This document shows, one piece after another, positions 51,294 to 58,616 of a stretch of 64,000 nucleotides of DNA. The stretch is from NCBI GenBank assembly GCA_017511925.1, contig JAFWHS010000016.1, forward strand, positions 1 through 64,000. Reading direction: 5' to 3'. Within the stretch, counting starts at the first letter, position 1. Each line of letters opens with the position of its first letter. Under the pieces are notes generated by a model, which ran no database searches, was not told where the DNA came from, and saw only the letters and a list, made by a program, of their open reading frames with translations. Made by a program: the position numbers and the translations under genes. This DNA is from Candidatus Saccharimonadota bacterium. GTDB lineage: Bacteria > Patescibacteriota > Saccharimonadia > Saccharimonadales > Saccharimonadaceae.

Positions 51294-53012
51294 ATGAAGA
51301 TCAAGCACTATCAACCATTAACCTATATTACTTATAGTATAGTAGGTATTACAGTATTAGCTGGTATGTTATTATCATGTAATATACCTATCTTCCCAGG
51401 AATAAGCGTTAATGGTTCTACATCAGCTCTCACTCAGACTACTACAGCCAATGCTGCCATCCGTGTTAAATCCACCTGTTCTATGACCGCTAATATACAA
51501 CCAGGTGAAGAACATACAGCTACTATGATCAATGGACAATATAAAGAAGATATAGGACTAACCACTATACAAACCTTCTGTAATGATCCCAATGGCTATG
51601 CAATCTATGCTATAGGCTATACTGGAGAAGATGCAGGAGTAGCAGAAGGAACTAATACAGTCCTGCATAGTAATGCACTAGGTAGTACTTACGATATCAT
51701 TACTGGCACTAGTACTAATGGACTAGATAATGATGATACTTCTAACTGGGCTATGAAACTAACTGCTCTAGGTACTACTGATACTTATAGACCTAATATA
51801 CTAAGTGATGATAATGGATCATTCAGTGACTACCATATAGTACCATCTACCTATACCAAAGTAGCTTCCTATCCTACTGCTACTGACCTAGATAATCCTG
51901 CCAGTACTAGACTAGGCTCTAACCTCACTACTACCTATGCTGCCTATATCTCCAATACTCAACCTGCTGGAACTTATGAAGGGCAGGTGAAGTATGTATT
52001 AGTTAACCCAAGTACTATGGAAACACCATACTATATGCAGAATGTAGATGAGTGGGGCGATACTATAGCCATAGGTCAGGAAGTTACAGTCTATGACATA
52101 AGAGACGAGAAATCCTATACAGTGAGACGTATGTGTATGAGTGGCACTGGCAATAGTGGCTGCAACATAAACGACTCTATGCTCTGGATGACCCAGAATC
52201 TAGACCTAGACTTAGACAAGAACACAGAACTCACTTCAGAAGACACTGATCTTAATGTAGTAGATGATAAGGCTTATAATACTGGATACACTAAAGATGC
52301 ATTAGGCGTTATCCACTGGGCTCCAGCTACAACAACTATTACCAGCGTCAACACTTCAACCGGTAGGTTCAATGGCTGGGCGAGCAATTATAACGTCGCT
52401 TACTCCGCTGACCCAGATGCCGGCAACCCAGATAACCCATGGTATGCTACAGGTGAAGCTTATAACTCCAACCTATGTTATGTAAGCAGCAATAACCAAA
52501 CCTGTAACTACCTTAACGTAAACAACACTGTAGCCCCTACCTACTTTAGCCACACAGTCTTCACTACTAATGGTAATCATGGTAAGATTGGAAACTACTA
52601 CAACTGGTCTGCAGCGATAGCCTCCAACAATTCCAGTGGCTATAGCACTAGCACCTACAATAACATAGCCAATAACCCTCAGAACTCTATCTGCCCTAAG
52701 GGTTGGCGGTTGCCCACTATATCTAGTGTAGCGGCTAAGAGCGAATTCGCCAAATTAAATAATGTATATAATGGCGGTAGTACAAGTGATGGTAATAAGT
52801 TAGTTCAAAGCCCACTTTACTTGGTCCGGTCCGGCTACGTGGACGATGGCGCCCTTCTTAACTACGCAGGGTACAACGGCATCTACTGGTCTAGTACAGT
52901 GAGCAATGCTTACGGCGCATACACCTTGAGCTTCCGTAGTGATAACGTTAACCCTGCCGGCAGCTACAGCAGGCTCGTCGGCTGGTCAGTGCGCTGCGTC
53001 TCTGATTATTAA
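51294..53012 (+). CDS. Secreted FISUMP-domain surface protein (572 aa)
   Basis: A signal peptide or anchor (about 10-32) is followed by an N-terminal domain with two cysteines (VKSTCSMTANI, IQTFCNDPNGYAIYAIGY). From about residue 275 the Fibrobacter succinogenes major paralogous (FISUMP) pattern appears: MLWMTQNLDLDL, then YYNWSAAIA, ICPKGWRLPTIS, IYWSSTVSNAYGAYTLSF and the end VGWSVRCVSDY. This C-type-lectin-like fold is used for ligand binding. Base composition changes within the gene: the 5' two thirds favour codons ending in A or T (CTA, ATA, ACT), the last 200 nt are much richer in G+C. That mosaic suggests a separately exchanged or diversified 3' end. It is not in an operon. Confidence 0.82.
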   Translation: MKIKHYQPLTYITYSIVGITVLAGMLLSCNIPIFPGISVNGSTSALTQTTTANAAIRVKSTCSMTANIQPGEEHTATMINGQYKEDIGLTTIQTFCNDPNGYAIYAIGYTGEDAGVAEGTNTVLHSNALGSTYDIITGTSTNGLDNDDTSNWAMKLTALGTTDTYRPNILSDDNGSFSDYHIVPSTYTKVASYPTATDLDNPASTRLGSNLTTTYAAYISNTQPAGTYEGQVKYVLVNPSTMETPYYMQNVDEWGDTIAIGQEVTVYDIRDEKSYTVRRMCMSGTGNSGCNINDSMLWMTQNLDLDLDKNTELTSEDTDLNVVDDKAYNTGYTKDALGVIHWAPATTTITSVNTSTGRFNGWASNYNVAYSADPDAGNPDNPWYATGEAYNSNLCYVSSNNQTCNYLNVNNTVAPTYFSHTVFTTNGNHGKIGNYYNWSAAIASNNSSGYSTSTYNNIANNPQNSICPKGWRLPTISSVAAKSEFAKLNNVYNGGSTSDGNKLVQSPLYLVRSGYVDDGALLNYAGYNGIYWSSTVSNAYGAYTLSFRSDNVNPAGSYSRLVGWSVRCVSDY

Positions 53013-53041
53013 ATTCCTTATCCCATCAATAATAGTTGTGC

Positions 53042-53047
53042 TATAAT
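53042..53047 (+). promoter_or_regulatory. Leaderless -10 of the PRC-barrel gene
   Basis: TATAAT with TGTGC upstream, 6 nt (AAAACT) before the ATG at 53054. Confidence 0.65.
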
Positions 53048-53053
53048 AAAACT

Positions 53054-53662
53054 ATGTTAATCACGAGTTCCAAATTAATTGGTACGCCAATTCTTAGCAT
53101 GCAAGCCTCCAGTAGCATCGGCAACGTCTCTGAGCTTATCGTAGACCCCGAGTCCCTCAAAATTGTCGCTTTCATCATTACTGGCCCTTTGGCCGATAAA
53201 CGCGCCAACGTCCTAGACGTCAAATCCATTCGCGAATATTCCAGCTTTGGTATGGTAATTGATTCTATCGATGAACTCGTCCAAAAAGAAGACATTCTCA
53301 AAATCAGCGACATTATCGACCTCAACTTCAATCTTATTGATCTCAAAGTCGAATCCAAAAAAGGTAGCAAACTCGGTCATGTTTCAGACTTTACCGTCAC
53401 TAGCGAAGATTTCACTCTCCAGCAAATTATCGTTAGGCGCCCTCTCTTCAAAAGCTTCACCGACTCCGAGCTCACCATTCCTCGCAAAGAAATTGTCGAA
53501 GTTACAGACTACAAGATCATCGTCAAAGACGAAGAAAAAACCATTCGCAAAAAGGCCGAAAACGAAGATTTTATTCCAAACTTCGTCAATCCTTTCCGTA
53601 AGACCGAACAAGTTCACGCACCAGCTCGTACGAAAACCCCTGCCGACACAGATACTGAGTAA
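53054..53662 (+). CDS. PRC-barrel domain protein
   Basis: 202 residues. Two PRC-barrel-like units: LIGTPILSMQASSSIGNVSELIVDPES at the N-terminus and KKGSKLGHVSDFTVTSEDF near residue 105. The C-terminal 40 residues are polar and probably disordered. PRC barrels bind RNA or protein partners (as in RimM) or photosynthetic complexes; the partner here is unknown. The ATG at 53054 is set by the leaderless promoter. The last 77 bp overlap the convergent recX gene. Confidence 0.82.
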   Translation: MLITSSKLIGTPILSMQASSSIGNVSELIVDPESLKIVAFIITGPLADKRANVLDVKSIREYSSFGMVIDSIDELVQKEDILKISDIIDLNFNLIDLKVESKKGSKLGHVSDFTVTSEDFTLQQIIVRRPLFKSFTDSELTIPRKEIVEVTDYKIIVKDEEKTIRKKAENEDFIPNFVNPFRKTEQVHAPARTKTPADTDTE

Positions 53663-54191
53663 GTTTTTCATCATCATATCTTGCGCGTTTCTTCGTAATC
53701 ATTTTGACGATTTCCTCTTCATCATTCCTATTATCTAAAACTCTTTCAATTATATCCTTAGAGATTCCTTTTTTCATAAGCTCCACCCTAAGCCTCTTCT
53801 TCGAAATCCCCTTCTTCACAAACCGATTTTCTACATACCACTCCGCAAACCTCAAATCATCCACATATTTTTTTATTTTCAATTTTTCTATAATATTATT
53901 TATATAATTTTTATCTAATTTTTTTTCATATATTTTTTTATATAAATAATCATTCAGTTCTTTTTCCGATCTAGGCCTCACGAGCACCCATTCTAGCGCC
54001 CTTTGATACAACTTCCCAAACTCCGAAGTGTCCTTATATTCCGTCAATTCTTCTTCGCTAATCTCCTTCCCAACTTTCACTCCCAAATCTACCACTTGAG
54101 CCATATCAAGCGAAAAACTATATTTTCCATCCACAAAAACATTCACCCGATTCGGATTCTTCACCCCCTGCTTCAAATTCGTAATTATCAT
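53586..54191 (-). CDS. recX: Recombination regulator RecX
   Basis: 201 residues. Three-helix RecX repeats are seen: YQRALEWVLVRPRSEKELNDYL, YVDDLRFAEWYVENRF, KRLRVELMKKGISKDIIERVL and a last repeat RQGFSYELVRELV. RecX binds RecA filaments and limits them. The start MIITNLK at 54191 lies 4 nt after the recA stop; the longer open frame begins within recA and is rejected. It overlaps the PRC-barrel gene by 77 bp. Confidence 0.92.
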   Translation of the reverse strand: MIITNLKQGVKNPNRVNVFVDGKYSFSLDMAQVVDLGVKVGKEISEEELTEYKDTSEFGKLYQRALEWVLVRPRSEKELNDYLYKKIYEKKLDKNYINNIIEKLKIKKYVDDLRFAEWYVENRFVKKGISKKRLRVELMKKGISKDIIERVLDNRNDEEEIVKMITKKRARYDDEKLTQYLCRQGFSYELVRELVRSYGKD

Positions 54192-54195
54192 AAAA

Positions 54196-55224
54196 TTATT
54201 CGGCAGCAGCTTTTTCGCGTACTTTCGCTTCAATCTCCGCCATCAGTTCTGGCTTTTCCTTAAACAACTTTTTCACCGCTTCACGTCCTTGGCCCAAAGT
54301 CTCACCATTGTATTTAATGAACGCTCCAGCCTTATCTAGTACACCATATTGCACACCAAGATCCAGCACGTCGCCAGCCTTTGATATCCCCTCGTTATAC
54401 ATCACGTCAAATTCAGCCGTACGGAAAGGCGCTGCAATCTTATTCTTTACCACTTTAATCTTTGTACGGTTACCAGAAATATTATCGCCATCCTTGATCT
54501 GACCAATTCTCCGAATATCTACCCTTACCGAAGCGTAAAACTTCAAGGCATTACCACCAGTCGTCGTCTCTGGATTGCCAAACATTACACCAATCTTCAT
54601 GCGAATCTGATTAATAAATATCACTGTTGCACGTGATTTCGAAATAATGCCCGTGAGCTTTCTCATCGCCTGCGACATCAATCTCGCCTGAAGCCCCATT
54701 TGCGCATCACCCATATCACCGTCAATCTCGGCCTGTGGCACCAAAGCCGCCACTGAGTCTACCACTATTAAGTCCACTGCATTAGAACGCACCAATGTCT
54801 CACAAATTTCCAAAGCTTGCTCGCCATTGTCTGGCTGCGAAATCAATAAATCTGCCGTGTTTACTCCAATCTTTTTCGCATAAGCCGGATCCAAAGCATG
54901 CTCCGCATCAATAAACGCCGCCTGTCCGCCCTGCTTTTGCATCTCTGCGATCGCATGCAAAGCCAACGTCGTCTTACCAGAAGATTCTGGTCCATAGATC
55001 TCAATAATCCTACCCTTTGGCCAGCCACCACCTAGCGCCAAATCAAGCGACAGCGACCCACTCGGTAATAATTCCACATCCATCTTTGGCGTCTCGCCAA
55101 GCTTCATAATCGAGCCATCACCAAACTGCTTCGTGATCTGCGCAATAGCCAATTTCAAGGCTTCACTTTTACCGTCAGACTGTTTATCATTTTTATTCTC
55201 TGCCACCGCTTCCTTTTTTGCCAT
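54196..55224 (-). CDS. recA: Recombinase RecA
   Basis: 342 residues. Walker [31 protein letters not shown], loop L2 region ([22 protein letters not shown]) and DNA-binding C-terminus. It pairs homologous DNA and triggers LexA-type cleavage where present. TATAAT (55253-55248) and AGGAAAGG precede the ATG. No SOS box was recognised. Confidence 0.98.
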   Translation of the reverse strand: MAKKEAVAENKNDKQSDGKSEALKLAIAQITKQFGDGSIMKLGETPKMDVELLPSGSLSLDLALGGGWPKGRIIEIYGPESSGKTTLALHAIAEMQKQGGQAAFIDAEHALDPAYAKKIGVNTADLLISQPDNGEQALEICETLVRSNAVDLIVVDSVAALVPQAEIDGDMGDAQMGLQARLMSQAMRKLTGIISKSRATVIFINQIRMKIGVMFGNPETTTGGNALKFYASVRVDIRRIGQIKDGDNISGNRTKIKVVKNKIAAPFRTAEFDVMYNEGISKAGDVLDLGVQYGVLDKAGAFIKYNGETLGQGREAVKKLFKEKPELMAEIEAKVREKAAAE

Positions 55225-55334
55225 AGTATTACCTTTCCTTTTCTTATATTATACATTATTTTTGATAAATTCCCACCCTTGCGCTCTTTCTTAACACGCC
55301 TTATCACATCTTACAACCCCCCACCATCATATGG

Positions 55335-55340
55335 TATAAT
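55335..55340 (+). promoter_or_regulatory. Leaderless -10 of murB-folD
   Basis: TATAAT with TGG upstream, 6 nt (AAAAAC) before the murB ATG at 55347. Confidence 0.65.
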
Positions 55341-55346
55341 AAAAAC

Positions 55347-56345
55347 ATGAAAATTTACGACAATGTACCCTTAGCAAACCTTACCACCATGCGTCTTGGT
55401 GGTCCAGCTCGCTATGTTTTAGAAGTTGAAAAACCCACCGACCTTCCCGATGCCTACGGTTTTGCCAATGCTTACCACTATCCCACTTTTATCCTCGGCG
55501 GTGGCGCCAATTCTATCGGCCACGACGAAGGATTCAACGGTGTCATCATCCTAAATCGCTTGCGTGGTTTCAACGATGAAAATGGCAAACTTACTATCAT
55601 GGCCGGCGAAGATTGGGATCCTATCGTAGAATATGCTTGCAGCAAAGGTTACACCGGCATCGAAGCTCTCAGCAAAATCCCTGGGCTCACCGGCGCCGCA
55701 CCAGTTCAAAATATCGGTGCCTATGGCCAAGACATCTCCCAAACTTTCCTCGAAGCCGAAGTCTACGACATCGCCACCGGCGAATTTAAAATCATGTCAA
55801 AAGACGATTTTAACTTTTCTTACCGCAAAAGCATCCTAAATACCAACGAGCGCGGTCGTTATTTTGTAGTTTCCGTCACGCTTCAACTTGAGCAAGGCCA
55901 AATGTCTCGCCCATTTTATAATTCCGTCGAAAAATACATTTCCGAACACAACATTACCGACTTCTCCCCAGCCGGCATTCGCCAAATTGTTTCCGCAATT
56001 CGCGCCGACAAACTCCCTGATCCTCGCGAAAAAGCTAGCTCTGGCTCATTTTTCAAAAACGTCTATCTTACCAACGAAGAGGCCGAAGAGGCCGAGTCAA
56101 AAGGCTACCCAGTCCACCGCGGTAAAGACGGCAACAAAATCAATTCTGGCTGGCTTATCGAAAAATGTGGCTTTTCCGACAAACTCCTTTACGGCATGCG
56201 CGTAAACCCCAAAGCCGCCTTAGTATTAATCAACGAATCCGCCGGCTCCTACACCAACCTCGCCAAAGCTCGCTCCGAAATCATCGGCACAGTTTATGAT
56301 AAATTTGGTTACTGGCTCGAACAAGAACCCATGGAGATCGCATGA
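55347..56345 (+). CDS. murB: UDP-N-acetylenolpyruvoylglucosamine reductase
   Basis: 332 residues, FAD-linked oxidoreductase fold. TMRLGGPARYV, FILGGGANSIG, GIEALSKIPGLTGAAPVQNIGAYGQ and FSYRKSIL bind FAD and substrate; ASSGSFFKNV carries the catalytic Ser of the MurB family. It makes UDP-MurNAc, the substrate of MurC at 17195-18409. The last codon overlaps the folD ATG (ATGA). Confidence 0.96.
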   Translation: MKIYDNVPLANLTTMRLGGPARYVLEVEKPTDLPDAYGFANAYHYPTFILGGGANSIGHDEGFNGVIILNRLRGFNDENGKLTIMAGEDWDPIVEYACSKGYTGIEALSKIPGLTGAAPVQNIGAYGQDISQTFLEAEVYDIATGEFKIMSKDDFNFSYRKSILNTNERGRYFVVSVTLQLEQGQMSRPFYNSVEKYISEHNITDFSPAGIRQIVSAIRADKLPDPREKASSGSFFKNVYLTNEEAEEAESKGYPVHRGKDGNKINSGWLIEKCGFSDKLLYGMRVNPKAALVLINESAGSYTNLAKARSEIIGTVYDKFGYWLEQEPMEIA

Positions 56346-57127
56346 AAATTCTAAACGGCAAAGAGCTAGCCGGCTTTATCAAAGAACGGCAATCGCATCA
56401 AGCTAAAAGTATGGGCAAAAAGCCTACTCTTCTCATTATCCGTGACAGCGACAATCCAGTCATCACCAAATACGTCAACCTCAAAATCCAATATGGTGAA
56501 GATATTGGCGTAAATGTCATTGATTATTTTGCTACAAGCTCTGAAGACATCAAAAATAAAATTCTCTCCGCTAATAAAGATCCCGAGATTTCCGGCATCA
56601 TTTTGCAACTCCCTATCCTCAAAAAAGACCAAACCGACACCCTCACCGATCTTATCACCGCCAACAAAGATGTAGACGGCCTATCCAGCCATGGCGCTTT
56701 TGACTCTGCTACCGCCACCGCCATCAACTGGCTCCTCGCTGGCTACGACATCAAACTTCAAAATCAAAAAATCGCCATCGTCGGCCGTGGCAAACTTGTC
56801 GGCGCCCCACTTTACAAAATGTTCCAAGATTCAAATTACGATGTCACTCTCTTTCACCGCGGCGATGACTTGACAAAGCTTAACCAGTATGATATAATCA
56901 TCACTGCAACCGGCGTTCCCGGCCTGATTTCTGATTCCATGATCAAGCCCGGCGCTATTCTTATTGATGCAGGCACAGCCTCCGAAGACGGCGTCCTAAA
57001 AGGTGACATTGATTCCTCAATCCGTAATCGCACCGACCTCTCTGCCATTACCCCTACTACTGGCGGCGTTGGTCCTCTCACCATTACCTGCCTCTTCGAT
57101 CACGTCATCCAAGCTGCACTCAAATAA
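56342..57127 (+). CDS. folD: Methylenetetrahydrofolate dehydrogenase/cyclohydrolase
   Basis: 261 residues, slightly short. KYVNLKIQYGEDIGV carries the catalytic Lys, GIILQLPI and DVDGLSSHGAF form the folate site, IVGRGKLVGAPL the NADP-binding turn, and PTTGGVGPLTITCLFDHV the conserved end. It interconverts one-carbon forms of tetrahydrofolate. Co-transcribed with murB. Confidence 0.94.
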   Translation: MKILNGKELAGFIKERQSHQAKSMGKKPTLLIIRDSDNPVITKYVNLKIQYGEDIGVNVIDYFATSSEDIKNKILSANKDPEISGIILQLPILKKDQTDTLTDLITANKDVDGLSSHGAFDSATATAINWLLAGYDIKLQNQKIAIVGRGKLVGAPLYKMFQDSNYDVTLFHRGDDLTKLNQYDIIITATGVPGLISDSMIKPGAILIDAGTASEDGVLKGDIDSSIRNRTDLSAITPTTGGVGPLTITCLFDHVIQAALK

Positions 57128-57146
57128 ACTCTAAAAACCGCCCACC

Positions 57147-57175
57147 AAAAATCCCCTCATTAAGAGGGGATTTTT
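57147..57175. terminator. Bidirectional terminator between folD and the DUF11 protein gene
   Basis: AAAAATCCCCTC-ATTAA-GAGGGGATTTTT, nearly perfect and flanked for use from both strands. Confidence 0.88.
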
Positions 57176-57198
57176 GCAACCACCCGTGAAGCGGTCAT

Positions 57199-58431
57199 TT
57201 ACATTAACTTTTTACGGCTAGCAATAAAGTAACCAAGCGCAGTAACTAACGAACCAGCGCCTAATGCAGCACCAGCAATTTCGGCTGGACCAGTATTTAC
57301 AATAGACGAAGTCGTAGCACCAGTATCTACAGCCTTAGCACGACAGTTTTCGCTCTGAGCCACCATTACGGAAGCATCATCCTTAAACACAGCCGAGTTT
57401 ACAGTAGCACTTGCCCAGTTTACCAACTGATTGTTGCCACAAACTAAGTCTTTGTTGATTACTTTAGCAGTAAAGCGTACATACGCATTACCTTGTGCCG
57501 CATAACTACCAATGTTAATACCAGAAGTAGTTACAGTATTCTCTACTACCTTCACGCCACTCTGATAGTTAGAGTTGTAAAGATAGGTAGAGTCAGCCAC
57601 ATATTCCATATTATTTGGTAAAATATCGCGGATCATCACATTGTCCACCGTATCAGCAGCCAAGTTGACATACTCAATCTGATATTCTACTTCATCGCCA
57701 ACTTTAGCGTCCACCATTTCGCCCCAGGTTTTTGTACCCTTAAGACGTACGGTTTTCGAAAGTTTAGAAGTGATAGAGTTGTGTACTTTTACTTCAATCG
57801 TTACCTGACCATCATATTCATAACAACCAGGAATCTCACCATTCAAAGCATCATAACCGATTGTCGCACCAGAGATAATAACCTCATCTGGCAAAGCAAC
57901 CGTACCGAGCTTAGAGTTGGTATATTTAGCAGACCCCTTCACGTATTCGATATAAAAATCGTTTGAAGAAACCAATTTTACTTCATCCCAATAGCGAGTA
58001 GGGTTTGCATTGCTAGAGTTAAGATAACCAATCACGGTTTGTGATTTAGCTACCGTAGTAGGCAAAGAAAAGTTTGCCGACACACCTTTAGCAATTGCAT
58101 TTACGCCACGTGGGCTGTTATTGTGTACATAAAGACGAATCGTATAAGTTTTGCCATCTTGTACGGTAATTTCATCTGCATTCCACGTAGTAGTGGAGCT
58201 AGAGCTAAGCTTAGCACCTACGAAATTACGTTCGTCACCAATTTTACCATTAGTGATAGAGTTAAAAGTAATATTGTTGCCGAGGTTACCGGCGTTAATT
58301 TGTTCGAGCGTATAAGTATTGCGCCCGTTATTTGAATCGCCCCAAGCAAGTACGCTTGTAGGCACCATGGTTGCACCAGCCACAATCGCTGTAGCTGCCA
58401 CACCAAGGATAGTATTGTAAACTTTATTCAT
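57199..58431 (-). CDS. Secreted surface protein with DUF11-like domain and C-terminal sorting-type tail
   Basis: 410 residues. A signal peptide (about 1-30, ending SVLAWG) is followed by two beta-rich halves. The second (about 240-335) reads as a DUF11-type domain: EVEYQIEYVNLAADTVDNVMIRDILPNNMEYV. The end is VNTGPAEIAG, a hydrophobic segment and RKKLM, the order of a sortase-type or similar sorting signal, although the LPxTG core is replaced by VNTGP. Start at 58431 (MNKVYN) with AAAGGAT upstream. Confidence 0.85.
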   Translation of the reverse strand: MNKVYNTILGVAATAIVAGATMVPTSVLAWGDSNNGRNTYTLEQINAGNLGNNITFNSITNGKIGDERNFVGAKLSSSSTTTWNADEITVQDGKTYTIRLYVHNNSPRGVNAIAKGVSANFSLPTTVAKSQTVIGYLNSSNANPTRYWDEVKLVSSNDFYIEYVKGSAKYTNSKLGTVALPDEVIISGATIGYDALNGEIPGCYEYDGQVTIEVKVHNSITSKLSKTVRLKGTKTWGEMVDAKVGDEVEYQIEYVNLAADTVDNVMIRDILPNNMEYVADSTYLYNSNYQSGVKVVENTVTTSGINIGSYAAQGNAYVRFTAKVINKDLVCGNNQLVNWASATVNSAVFKDDASVMVAQSENCRAKAVDTGATTSSIVNTGPAEIAGAALGAGSLVTALGYFIASRKKLM

Positions 58432-58536
58432 AATTATCCTTTCAATTAAAAAGTTTATAAGTGGTTGTTTGCTAGCCGAATTGTTAACATTCGTCCGCAA
58501 CCGAATCGTCTCAAATCTCAAACTTGGGGTGAGGCC

Positions 58537-58560
58537 CGGCAGCCGAAGCTGCCGAGCTAA
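58537..58560 (-). other. Very stable UUCG hairpin in the leader region of the DUF11 protein gene
   Basis: On the minus strand CGGCAGC-TTCG-GCTGCCG, a UUCG tetraloop hairpin without a following T run. It lies about 110 nt upstream of the ATG and about 55 nt after the stop of the 58617-60551 gene. It could end or protect an mRNA; a classical terminator is excluded by the missing T run. Confidence 0.6.
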
Positions 58561-58616
58561 TAAAGTACTTGAAGGTTATCCACTCCTTCACTTTCTCACC
58601 TGTCTATATATTAGAT

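Noticed and set aside
51294-53012. Complete diversity-generating retroelement
   Set aside because: No reverse transcriptase, accessory gene or template repeat in the window; only a candidate target is present.
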